From positions 496,001 through 560,000 of the forward strand of contig CBDCFD010000007.1 in NCBI GenBank assembly GCA_965216155.1: a stretch of 64,000 nucleotides of DNA, written 5' to 3'. The notes below the pieces were generated by a model, which was given only the letters and a program-made list of their open reading frames with translations, did not search any database and was not told the origin of the DNA. How positions within the stretch are numbered: position 1 is the first letter of the stretch; every line of letters begins with the position of its first letter. A program made the position numbers and the translations under genes. The DNA is from CATOSP01 sp965216155 (GTDB taxonomy: Bacteria > Chloroflexota > Dehalococcoidia > Lucifugimonadales > UBA3495). Of the stretch, positions 54,821-63,059 are shown in pieces.

Positions 54821-56233
54821 ATGGTCCGGAGCGAACTTCCTCTCCACTCCGCGTCGGCACTCGCCAGCCTCATCGAAAGCAAAGAGGCGTCTCCTGTGGA
54901 GGTGGTCGAGGCCTACCTGCAACGGATCGACGACCTCGACTTCAAGTTCAACTCCTTTATCACGGTACTTCGGCAACGGGCTCTGGAAGATGCGAGGCAG
55001 GCCGAACGGGAAATCCTGGCCGGCGCCTACCGCGGCCCGATGCACGGCATTCCGGTGGGGGTCAAAGACCAGATCTGGACCAAGGGCATCCGCACTACCG
55101 GGGGCTCGCGCATCTTGGCCAACTTTGTGCCCGGCGACGACGCCACAGTAATTTCCAACCTGAGGAACGCTGGCCCCATTCTGCTGGGCAAGACCAACCT
55201 TAGCGAATTCGCCATCACCGGTTTCACCCACCGGTTCAGCACCCCCCGCAATCCCTGGGACCTGGACATCTCCGCCGGTGGCTCCAGCGGCGGGTCGGGA
55301 GCGGCCACGGCGGCCTTCCTCTGCGCCACCTCCTTAGGAGAGGACACCGGCGGATCGATTCGACGCCCGGCGGCTTGGTGCGGGGTCGTCGGGCTGAGGC
55401 CTGGCTGGGGACGGGTCAGACGTTACGGGTTGATGCGGGGCGTGTGGTCGATGGACACCATAGGGCCGATCTCCCACACTGTGGAAGACGCGGCCATCAC
55501 CCTGTCGGCAATCGCCGGCTACGACCCCAAAGACCCAACCACCTGGAACACGCCGGTGCCCGATTACCGGCAAGCCTTGGACGGCGACATCAGGGGCCGG
55601 CGCGTGGGAATCGTTACGGAGTTGCTCCACAGCGACATGGTCGAGCCCGACGTAGCCAACGCCTTCACAGCCGCTGCCGGCACTCTAGCGGAACTGGGCG
55701 CCGAGGTTGAAGAGGTCTCCATTCCGTTGGCGGCCCACGCGAACGCCATCTCCGGTACGTTGCTGGCGGTCGAGCCGGCCGTCAACATGAAAGAATGGGT
55801 CCGGGAACGAATCCGCGATTTCGGCCACGATAATCGCATCGGACTGCTTACCGGCAGCCTGCTCCCGGCCCAGGCCTACTATAAGGCCCAGAAGCTCCGC
55901 TCCCTGCTGCGTGGGGATGTGCTGGAGGCTTTCCGGACCTACGACGCGCTGGTGATGCCGACCTCCGGAAGGCAGGCCGTCCCGCTCCAGGACGACCCCC
56001 CGGTGACCAGCAAGGAGACCGCGTCGCGGTTGCCGTTCATGCGCACTAATACCTTCAATCTATCGAACGCACCGGCCATTTCCGTGCCCTGCGGGTTCGG
56101 CGGAAGGGGGCTGCCGGTGGGCCTTCAAATCGCCGGGCCGCCCGGCGGGGAGGAGTTGGTGTTGAAACTGGCCCACGCCTACGAACAGAACACCCCGTGG
56201 CACACCATGATACCTCCAACCGCTGAGATATAG
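54821..56233 (+). CDS. amidase (amidase signature family)
   Basis: A 470-residue AS-family amidase with the full catalytic set: Lys82 in GIPVGVKDQ, cis-Ser156 in SAGGSSGGSG and nucleophile Ser179 in EDTGGSIRRPA. The start MVRSEL at 54821 has GGAGGT upstream; the longer reading from 54773 is not supported. GatB and GatC are not adjacent, so it is a stand-alone amide hydrolase. The GlcG-like gene follows after 11 bp. Confidence 0.93.
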   Translation: MVRSELPLHSASALASLIESKEASPVEVVEAYLQRIDDLDFKFNSFITVLRQRALEDARQAEREILAGAYRGPMHGIPVGVKDQIWTKGIRTTGGSRILANFVPGDDATVISNLRNAGPILLGKTNLSEFAITGFTHRFSTPRNPWDLDISAGGSSGGSGAATAAFLCATSLGEDTGGSIRRPAAWCGVVGLRPGWGRVRRYGLMRGVWSMDTIGPISHTVEDAAITLSAIAGYDPKDPTTWNTPVPDYRQALDGDIRGRRVGIVTELLHSDMVEPDVANAFTAAAGTLAELGAEVEEVSIPLAAHANAISGTLLAVEPAVNMKEWVRERIRDFGHDNRIGLLTGSLLPAQAYYKAQKLRSLLRGDVLEAFRTYDALVMPTSGRQAVPLQDDPPVTSKETASRLPFMRTNTFNLSNAPAISVPCGFGGRGLPVGLQIAGPPGGEELVLKLAHAYEQNTPWHTMIPPTAEI

Positions 56234-56244
56234 AGGTTGATGTT

Positions 56245-56658
56245 ATGTACGACAAGCCCATGATCAGCTTGGAACAGGCCCAGAACGCGATTGCGGCCAT
56301 GATCGGCGATTACAACACGAACCCTAACCGGCGCAAGGTAGACATGGCCGTGGTGGACGATGCCGGAAACCTGCTGGCCTACGCCCGGATGGACCGCTGC
56401 CTGAGGCCCACCTTCGCCATTCGCAAGGCCTACACTTCCGCGGTCCGCGCCATGGATACCGCCGCCTTCGCCGAGCAACTCAGCAGCTCGGGTAGGTCGC
56501 TTGAGTCCTTCGGCGATCCCCAGTTGATAGCCATACCAGGGGGAGTCGCCGTTTTCCTCGACGGGGCGGCAGTCGGCGCCATCGGCGTGGGCGGCCTGCC
56601 CAGCGGGCTCGACGACGAAGCCATCGCCCGGGCCGGGTTAGCGGCGTTGGGCATTTAA
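56245..56658 (+). CDS. GlcG/HbpS-family heme-binding-like protein
   Basis: A 137-residue DUF336 protein: ISLEQAQNAIAAMI, VDMAVVDDAGNLLAYARMDRCLRPTFAIRKAYTSAVRAMDT, IPGGVAVFLDGAAVGAIGVGGLPSGLDDEAIARAGLAAL. The length is normal. GAGG precedes the ATG. It is co-transcribed with the amidase. Members bind heme or cobalamin or act as accessory proteins; the role here is unknown. Confidence 0.88.
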   Translation: MYDKPMISLEQAQNAIAAMIGDYNTNPNRRKVDMAVVDDAGNLLAYARMDRCLRPTFAIRKAYTSAVRAMDTAAFAEQLSSSGRSLESFGDPQLIAIPGGVAVFLDGAAVGAIGVGGLPSGLDDEAIARAGLAALGI

Positions 56659-56723
56659 CGGGGACGGCCCGATAGAGCGCCAACCCGTCAGCCACCGTCA
56701 CGACGGTTGACTGCCTCCGACGA

Positions 56724-57890
56724 TCACTCGTAAGGTTGCAGCTCGATTTCCTTGAGGGCCGGCAAAACTTCCCGGCCCAATAGTTGGACCGACCGCATCA
56801 CCTCCTCGTGCTTAATGTTGCCGTCGCTTCCTATTAGGATCAGGTAGCCCGGATTGAGGCTCTCGATGGTCTGGGTCAACTTCTTCGTCACGGTTTCGGG
56901 ACTGCCCACCACAATCGCGCCCACTTCCTGAAGCTGCTCGTACGTCATTCGCGAGTCGGGGCCCCCGGCACGCCTCCTGCTTAGCCGGGCGGCCACCGCC
57001 GATTGGTAACCCGGAGGATCGTTATGCTCCCTGGGCCCACGCATCCGGTGATCGCCGTTCCACAGGAAACCCTTTCCGATTTCTTGGGCTTTTTCGTCGG
57101 TGTCGGCGACAACCGCCCGTATTTGATAGCCGAAGTGTTCCGGCCCCGGCTTGAACCCGGCCTCATTGGCGGTATCTATGTATACCTGTTTCAACTCGAG
57201 GGTCAGGTCCATCAACGCCCCGAGGTTCACGTAAGTATAGCCGCGGCTTGCCGCCCAAATAACGCTTTCAGGGCTGCTCCCGCCGGGGAACCATATAGCG
57301 GGATGGGGCTGCTGCACCGGCAGCACCCACGGGTTGACCACCCGGTGGTGGTAGTACGTCCCTTCCCAGCGGAAGGGTCCCGGCTCCGTCCAGCACTTGA
57401 TGATCAGGTCGTGGGCCTCCTCGAACCGTTCGCGGTTCTCGGTGGGGTCGAGGCCGGCCATCAAGGTCTCCACCGCTCCTCCCCTTACGAACCCGGAGAC
57501 CAGCCGTCCTCCGGAATAGCAGTCCAGCATAGCCAGTTCCTCGGCCATTCGCACCGGGTCGTTCACCGGGATGATGTTGCCCAGGATGGCTATCTTGGCG
57601 TTCTTTGTCACCTTGCTGATAACCGCTGCATCCAGGTTGGCCGAGGGTTTCATGTTCCAGTAAGAGGCGTGATGCTCGTTGGTCATTATCCCGTCGATGC
57701 CTTCTTCGTCGGCCAGGGCGTACTGCTCGTGGTACTGGTTGTACAGCACATGTGCCTTTTCCGGGTCGAAGTACGTGTTCGGGAAGTCGATTCTGCCCGA
57801 CTTGTACTGGGAGATTTCCTCCTCTTTGATGTATGTGTAGGGTTGTTGCGAGTGAAAGTACAGCTCTATGGTGTCTTTCGTTTCAGCCAT
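56724..57890 (-). CDS. LLM-class flavin-dependent oxidoreductase
   Basis: A 388-residue luciferase-like monooxygenase: IDGIMTNEHHASYWNMKPSANLDAAVISKVTKNAKIAILGNIIPVNDPVRMAEELAMLDCYSGGRLVSGFVRGG, PVQQPHPAIWFPGGSSPESV and GAIVVGSPETVTKKLTQTIESLNPGYLIL. AGGAGG is 6 nt before the ATG. It is convergent with the amidase-GlcG pair. It probably works with a separate flavin reductase. Confidence 0.92.
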   Translation of the reverse strand: MAETKDTIELYFHSQQPYTYIKEEEISQYKSGRIDFPNTYFDPEKAHVLYNQYHEQYALADEEGIDGIMTNEHHASYWNMKPSANLDAAVISKVTKNAKIAILGNIIPVNDPVRMAEELAMLDCYSGGRLVSGFVRGGAVETLMAGLDPTENRERFEEAHDLIIKCWTEPGPFRWEGTYYHHRVVNPWVLPVQQPHPAIWFPGGSSPESVIWAASRGYTYVNLGALMDLTLELKQVYIDTANEAGFKPGPEHFGYQIRAVVADTDEKAQEIGKGFLWNGDHRMRGPREHNDPPGYQSAVAARLSRRRAGGPDSRMTYEQLQEVGAIVVGSPETVTKKLTQTIESLNPGYLILIGSDGNIKHEEVMRSVQLLGREVLPALKEIELQPYE

Positions 57891-57902
57891 GGATTCCTCC
57901 TG

Positions 57903-57921
57903 AGGCTTTATTTTTAAGCCT
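57903..57921 (-). promoter_or_regulatory. small hairpin before the LLM gene
   Basis: AGGCTT and AAGCCT (6 bp, 7-nt loop) lie immediately upstream of the Shine-Dalgarno on the minus strand. It could be a regulator site or a translation control hairpin. Confidence 0.3.
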
Positions 57922-57976
57922 ATTCTGGAAGCGGCCGGTTAACCTGTAAAGGGGATCTCAACTCTCGTCCATCAGT

Positions 57977-58159
57977 CTACGTGCAAGGGATAACAGCATC
58001 AAGTCGCCGCCCCAGCGGGCGGCCAGGGACAGAAGTGAAGCTGACTTCGCCATGCCTTTCCTCTATGACTATGACCCTCGCCTCACCTCGTTTGACTACC
58101 GCAACATCAATGCCACGGGTAGGCTCGACAGCCACTGCCGTATCGAGAACAGCCTGCAC
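57977..58159 (-). pseudogene. unidentified gene fragment
   Basis: Minus-strand frame reading GIDVAVVKRGEARVIVIEE followed by HGEVSFTSVPG, with protein-like composition but no ribosome-binding site. Its 5' side meets IS630 sequence, so it may be the truncated end of a larger gene. The family is not recognised. Confidence 0.3.
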
Positions 58160-58231
58160 TAGTACTCAGTCAACTTAGTTTGAGCTAATATTTAATAAAT
58201 CGGACAATTACGCTATCCTGCCTGGTGGGAA

Positions 58232-58885
58232 GTGTCGATGGTGGGGGTGGCAGTGATGGTCAGGGACAAATACGCAGTGCGGCCGGAGCCGGAACAAAAG
58301 GAAGAACTCCAGCATTTGATTCGGGGCGAGAAAAGCTCCGCCCGAGTGACGGCCCGAGCCCGGATTCTACTCAAGAGCGACGATGGTTGGGCGGCTCCCC
58401 AGGTGGCGGAAGCCCTGGATGTGGCGTTGGGCACCGTGTACCGGATCAAGCAGCGTTTTACCGGGGAGGGACTGGCTGGGGCCCTGTGGGACCGCCGCCA
58501 GGCCAACCGGCATCGGAAGCTGGACGACCGGGGCGAAGCCCACCTGGTCGCCTTGGCCTGCAGCCCAGCGCCGGAGGGCCATGACCACTGGACCCTGCGC
58601 CTGCTGGCTGGAAAGGTGGTGGAATTGGGGTTGGCGTCCTCCATGTCCCACGAAGGAGTGAGAAAGCGGCTCAAAAAAACGCCCTCAAGCCTTGGCAGAA
58701 GAAGGAATGGTGCATCCCCCAAGTGAGCGCCGAGTTCGTGGCCAACATGGATGACCTGCTGGACCTCTACGCCGAACCCTATAACCCAAAGCGGCCGGTG
58801 GTCTGCTTTGACGAGACCTCCACCCAGTTGTTGGCCGAGACCCGGCCGCCGCTGCCGGCCCAGCCGGGACGCCCGCACAGTCTCC
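58232..58885 (+). pseudogene. IS630-family transposase fragment
   Basis: The HTH half ARVTARARILLKSDDGWAAPQVAEALDVALGTVYRIKQRFTGEGLAGALWDRR and HLVALACSPAPEGHDHWTLRLLAGKVVELGLASSMSHEGVRKRLKK is followed, in another frame, by LKPWQKKEWCIPQVSAEFVANMDDLLDLYAEPYNPKRPVVCFDETSTQLL (first catalytic Asp). A frameshift near 58680 and loss of everything after PPLPAQPG make it inactive. It is a different IS630 relative from the intact one at 61484. Confidence 0.85.
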
Positions 58886-59300
58886 TAAAAGAATTTTACT
58901 CCAGCACACCTTCCCGATACCCGGCAGGCCACGCGCAGGAACCAAGCAGACCAAACGCGCCAGGAAGAAACTCCCCAAGCCGAAACCCAGAGGTGACGGG
59001 AAGAGACCTCCCGCCACCAGGGCCAAGGACCCAGAAACCGCGAGGGAAGCGCGCCGGGAGTACGAACGGGCCAGGAACAGGACACCGGAGCGCAGGGAGT
59101 ACCGGCTGCGCCACGCTGAGGAACAGAGACAGAAGGCCAAGCAGCTTGGCAAGTGCCAGAACTGCAGCAAGCCGGCGATTCCCCGCCAATCGCGATGCCC
59201 CACCTGCGCCGAGGCCAACCGGCAGTCCCGCAGGCGCAGCGACGCCAGGCGGAGGGCCGCGGCCAGACAAACGGCAACGACGGACAAAGCAGACCAGTGA
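58871..59300 (+). pseudogene. 5'-truncated zinc-finger protein gene
   Basis: An open frame with no start codon reads a basic, Arg/Lys-rich chain (KKLPKPKPRGDGKRPPATRA, then REYERARNRTPERREYRLRH) ending in a four-cysteine finger, CQNCSKPAIPRQSRCPTCAE. It joins the IS630 fragment at about 58877, so its N-terminus was lost there. Its TGA overlaps a GTG (GTGA at 59297) in the frame of the next gene, suggesting an original two-gene operon of a nucleic-acid-binding finger and a nuclease-like protein. Confidence 0.6.
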
Positions 59301-59326
59301 GCGGCGAACAGAGTATAATCCTCACC

Positions 59327-59932
59327 GTGACGACCATCAACTCCCTCGACGACTTCCTCCGAGCCCTCGACGCCAACCCATCCTGGCGGGAGGCTGTCCG
59401 AACACGCATCCTGGGCGAGGAACTGCTTCAACTCCCGGTCAAGTTCGACGCCTTTGTCCAAGAGCAGAGGACGAGTCATGCGAACATAGACGCCCGGCTG
59501 GACCGCATAGAGAGCGACACCGGCACCCTCAAGGGGGACTTCGCCAGGACCCGGGCCATCCAGGACGCCCAAGGGGTAACGTCCGACATGGGTCTAGCGT
59601 TCGTCCGGACCCTCAGCGCCACGGACCTGAGCGACATGTCAGGGAACGCCCTTCCCAGGGACATCGGACGCAGCTTCAGGAGCGCAGATCTGGTGATCGA
59701 GGCAACGGACGGGACCGGCACCCGCTACATAGCGATGGAAATATCCTTCACCGCGGACCGGAGGGACTGCGACCGGGCTATCCGGAACGCCGGGCTCATC
59801 ACCCGGTTCACCGGGAAACCGGCGCAGGCCGCCGTCGCAAGCGTCAGGAACGACCGGGACGCAACGGAGGCAGTGAAGTCCGAGGCAGTGTACTGGCACC
59901 CGCTGGAGGACCGGACGCCGAGTCCTGAGTAG
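59327..59932 (+). CDS. PD-(D/E)XK-like coiled-coil protein
   Basis: 201 residues: helical N-terminus NSLDDFLRALDANPSWREAVRTRILGEELLQLP, coiled coil FDAFVQEQRTSHANIDARLDRIESDTGTLKGD, then a nuclease-like core RSADLVIEATD...YIAMEISFTADRRDCDRAIRNAGLITRFTGKPAQAAVASVRNDRD. D-x(n)-ExS resembles the restriction-endonuclease fold seen in Uma2-like and DUF3782-like proteins. The GTG start at 59327 is chosen; GTG at 59297 (coupled to the upstream stop) is an alternative. TATAAT at 59314 would fit leaderless transcription from 59327. Function is unknown. Confidence 0.65.
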   Translation: MTTINSLDDFLRALDANPSWREAVRTRILGEELLQLPVKFDAFVQEQRTSHANIDARLDRIESDTGTLKGDFARTRAIQDAQGVTSDMGLAFVRTLSATDLSDMSGNALPRDIGRSFRSADLVIEATDGTGTRYIAMEISFTADRRDCDRAIRNAGLITRFTGKPAQAAVASVRNDRDATEAVKSEAVYWHPLEDRTPSPE

Positions 59933-60067
59933 TTTCTTCAGAGCTACCCTGGGACACACACCAAGACCCTCAAGTCTCCTCCGAGACGAACGTCTCACGC
60001 TTGACGCCCTGTGCGGGCAGTAATAATCTTGCGGAGGCAGTCACGAACCAACCAGCAGGAATAGGAA

Positions 60068-60541
60068 GTGACGACCTCAGCAAGCCCGCTACTGCCCAGT
60101 CCCACTGACCCAGTCAGGCAACCCATCATCAATTCCCCGTACCATCCACCCGAGTACCACTGGGACCTGGACTACAGCGTCAAGGCCATCGACAACGTGC
60201 TTGATGGGAGGCGTGGGTCCCAGAACATCCCTCCTGTCGCGGGATCGAGGAGGACCAGGGGGCGAGTACTGCTTCCCGGCCAGTTCGGCGCAGTCTGGAC
60301 CCCGCTGGACCTGGTCAATGACATCCGGGAGGCCGTCAGCGCATGGCAGGCCACTGGATACCCCGGCATCACTCAGACCAGCAGGGACCTCATCAACCAC
60401 TGGACGGACGAGGAAGCCTGCCAACCCTACTTCGCCCAGATTAACGCGGTCCTGACCCACATCTACCTCCTGCGGGCCGGAGGGACGCCAATCAGAGCAC
60501 GACTGCTGATTCGGAAGACCGGGACAATTCTATGGCCTTGA
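60068..60541 (+). pseudogene. N-terminal remnant of a BPTD_3080-type type III restriction endonuclease
   Basis: 157 residues matching the start of large Res-type restriction enzymes: PIINSPYHPPEYHWDLD, VLDGRR, WTPLDLVNDIREAVSAWQATGYPGITQTSRDLINHWTDEEACQPYFAQINAVLTHIYLLRAG. In full proteins a SF2 helicase follows within a chain of roughly 1000 residues; here it stops after 24 unrelated residues. The GTG start has AGGAATAGGA upstream. The overlap with the next gene's start at 60532 suggests a deletion fusion. Confidence 0.7.
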
Positions 60542-61482
60542 AGAGCGACATACAATACCCCATAGCCTACCAGCCACCATTCGAGGTCATCCACTTCGGA
60601 GATGCGGCAATAGGAGCAAGATACCTCTGCCTTGGATGCGATGAAGAGATGATCCCGCGCAAGGGCCAGATCAAGAGGCACCACTTCGCCCACAATGCAG
60701 GATCGGAAGAGTGCAACCCCGACAACGCCCTGGACGAGACGGCAAAGGCTGCAATATGCCAAGGATTCATGAGCGCCGTCCAACTGGGAGAGAAATACCT
60801 CGTCCAGTTCCCCTGTTCAAGGTGCCGCCAACCAATCGGGGTGAACGTAGCATCCCAGGGTGCCACCATCGCAACAGAGAGGAGCGTTATTCAGGGTACC
60901 AGGTCCGACCTGGTCATAACGAAAGTGGACGGGAAGAGTCCCAGAGTCATCATCGAAATCGTAGTCCACCACGACATAGAAGAGCCCACTGGGGAGAGAT
61001 ACAGAGACTCCAGTATACCGGTGATTAAGGTCAGACCGACATGGGAAACGGTCGACAGACTAACCAAGCGGGCCTACGGCGAAGAATCCCTGAACGTCGA
61101 AGACAAAATATGCAGAAGATGCAAGGAAACCAGCCAGGCCCACAGACAGTGGCTTGAGGGAACAAGAGAAAGGCTGAAGGATGCCCTACGGGCAGCGCAG
61201 GGAAACCCGGATAGACCCTTACCAATCAGGCAGGATAGATACGGCTCATTCTTGAGGCGAGATACACGGGATCGAGTAAACGCAAACGCCAGAAGGCTGG
61301 CGGCAACGGGATTCATGCAACAGCCCAGCAGGCCCACCCTGTTTCGCGTACAAGCTGACGGCTGGACAGTCTACGCAGACCTGGACAGCACGGAGGTGAT
61401 GAGGATATGGGAGGTGGACTGCGCTCCCGGGCTATACGCCTTTCCAGAAGACACGGAGCCCCCGAGGTGCAGAGAATGCGTC

Positions 61483-62571
61483 CTAGTGTCCTGTATTCAA
61501 AGTTCGCTGGCAAAAGCGGGCGACGTTGGCCAGGATTTGGTCGGCGGTCTTGGTCCAGACAAAAGGTTTGGGGTCTTCGTTGGTGACGTCCAGGTAGCGG
61601 TAGATGGCAGTCTCCAGTTCGGCGCTGCTCTGATGCACGCCGCGGCGCAACTGCTTTTCGGTGAGCAGACCGAACCAGCGCTCCACCAGGTTCAGCCAGG
61701 AGGCGCTGGTGGGTGTGAAGTGCATATGGAAGCGGGGCCGCTTGGCAAACCAGTTCCGGATCAGCGCCGTCTTGTGGGTGGCGTAGTTGTCCGCGATCAG
61801 GTGGACGTCGAGGTCGGCGGGCACCTCGGCCTCGATGGTATCGAGGAATTTGCGGAACTCCACGGCCCGGCGCCGTTGGTGGCAACGACCAATCACCTTG
61901 CCGGTCCTGGTGTCTAAGGCGGCGAACAGCGAAGTGGCGCCGTGACGCAGGTAATCATGGGTGCGCCGTTCCACTTGTCCCGGGCGCATGGGCAATAGCG
62001 GACGGGTGCGATCCAACGCCTGGATCTGGGACTTCTCGTCCACGCACAGGACCAACGCCCGATCCGGTGGATTCAGGTATAGCCCTACAACGTCCCTGAC
62101 CTTCTCGATGAAGAAGGGGTCCGACGACAACTTGAAGGTCTCCGTGCGGTGGGGCTGCAATCCGAAGGCCCGCCAGATGCGGCTGACCGTGTTGTGGCTC
62201 AGCCCGCTGCGCTGGGCCATGGACCGGGTGCTCCAATGGGTCGCGTCCCGGGGCGCGGTCTCCAGCGTCAGCGTAATAACACGCTCCACGTCGTCATCGG
62301 TAACCGCTCGAGGCCGTCCGCTGCGCGGTTCGTCCGGCAGTCCGTCCAGCCTCCGTTCCAGGAAGCGAGAACCCCACTTCCCCACCGTCTCATCGGACAC
62401 TCCCAGGTCGGTGCCCACCGTGGTATTGCTGCGGCCTTCGGCACAGCCCAAAATCATTCTGGCCCGCAGCGCCAAAGCTTGCGCCGTTTTCGGACGACGA
62501 ACCCACCGTTCCAAGGTTTCACGCTCCACGTCATCCAAAATTAGCGGCGGCATTGGTCGTCCGATTGCCAT
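61483..62571 (-). CDS. IS630-family transposase
   Basis: About 362 residues, full length. N-terminal HTH region ALALRARMILGCAEGRSNTTVGTDLGVSDETVGKWGSRFLERRLDGL, then the DDE core: VLCVDEKSQIQALDRTRP (Asp), HLIADNYATHKT (Asp) and SWLNLVERWFGLL (Glu). The start MAIGRP at 62571 is preferred because GAGGAGG is 6-7 nt upstream; an ATG two codons earlier overlaps the site. The stop uses the terminal TAG of the element. It is probably active, unlike the other transposases in the window. Confidence 0.9.
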   Translation of the reverse strand: MAIGRPMPPLILDDVERETLERWVRRPKTAQALALRARMILGCAEGRSNTTVGTDLGVSDETVGKWGSRFLERRLDGLPDEPRSGRPRAVTDDDVERVITLTLETAPRDATHWSTRSMAQRSGLSHNTVSRIWRAFGLQPHRTETFKLSSDPFFIEKVRDVVGLYLNPPDRALVLCVDEKSQIQALDRTRPLLPMRPGQVERRTHDYLRHGATSLFAALDTRTGKVIGRCHQRRRAVEFRKFLDTIEAEVPADLDVHLIADNYATHKTALIRNWFAKRPRFHMHFTPTSASWLNLVERWFGLLTEKQLRRGVHQSSAELETAIYRYLDVTNEDPKPFVWTKTADQILANVARFCQRTLNTGH

Positions 62572-62652
62572 GGTCATCCTCCTCTGGGCTGCTAACCCGG
62601 AGGATACCTCATCGCGAATACTATTACAATGAACTTCAGTTACACCACACTA
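61484..62652 (-). mobile_element. intact IS630-family insertion sequence
   Basis: About 1.17 kb bounded by TA on both sides (61484-61485 and 62651-62652), the hallmark of IS630/Tc1 insertion. The ends are imperfect inverted repeats: TAGTGTCCTGTA...AAGTTC against TAGTGTGGTGTA...AAGTTC. It contains one full transposase gene and interrupts a CoiA-like gene. Confidence 0.88.
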
Positions 62653-62815
62653 GACATAGTGGGGGAAACTCTGGAACAGAACGGGGTGGAGATCAGGCGG
62701 TACTTCATGGACCACGGGATGCACAACCACTGGGCACCGAATAACGAGGAGGAGACATGAGCCGCAGCGGCCGGAAGCGAACAGCCCAGGAATCCACAAC
62801 CATAAAAACCAAACC

Positions 62816-62891
62816 TGCACAAAAAATGGGGGATTAAAATCAATTTTGTGCAAAGCCCCCACCATGCATATTTCAGCAACGAAATTGATTT
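62816..62891. repeat. AT-rich inverted-repeat cluster
   Basis: TGCACAAAA (62816-62824) pairs with TTTTGTGCA (62844-62852); GGGGG (62828-62832) can pair with CCCCC (62856-62860), a crossing arrangement; AAATCAATTT (62837-62846) is inverted at 62882-62891. The surrounding 62761-63059 has no gene. Confidence 0.45.
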
Positions 62892-63059
62892 GGATCTTGC
62901 CCGCCGGAACTCGCGTTCTTTTCGCCGCCTGTGCCACGCGGTGGAACAGTTAGTAGATGCCATGGACCAGGCCGTTCTCTCATAGCCCTAGCTGATTTCA
63001 TCCCTGAGGGGCGTTCCGCACCCATAATCCTTCCACGGCTTGCTGAATGACACCACTCT

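Larger units (their letters stand above)
60532..62760 (+). pseudogene. CoiA-like nuclease gene split by an IS630 element
   Basis: The N-terminus has the CoiA-type zinc module YLCLGCDEEMIPRKGQIKRHHFAH, followed by the nuclease-like core GTRSDLVITKVDGKSPRVIIEIVVHHDIEEPTGERYRDSSIPVIKV, a CRRC pair, and PPRCRECVL up to 61485. There an IS630 element enters at a TA. After it, from 62653, DIVGETLEQNGVEIRRYFMD and HGMHNHWAPNNEEET continue in frame to TGA at 62758. Joining the two parts with one TA gives 353 residues. CoiA relatives act on DNA in competence or defence; the exact role is unknown. Confidence 0.75.

Noticed and set aside
58723..59928. 401-residue frame from the IS630 fragment onward
   Set aside because: Only the first 60 residues are transposase; the rest is an out-of-frame reading of the zinc-finger and nuclease-like genes (Pro/Arg/Gly-rich).
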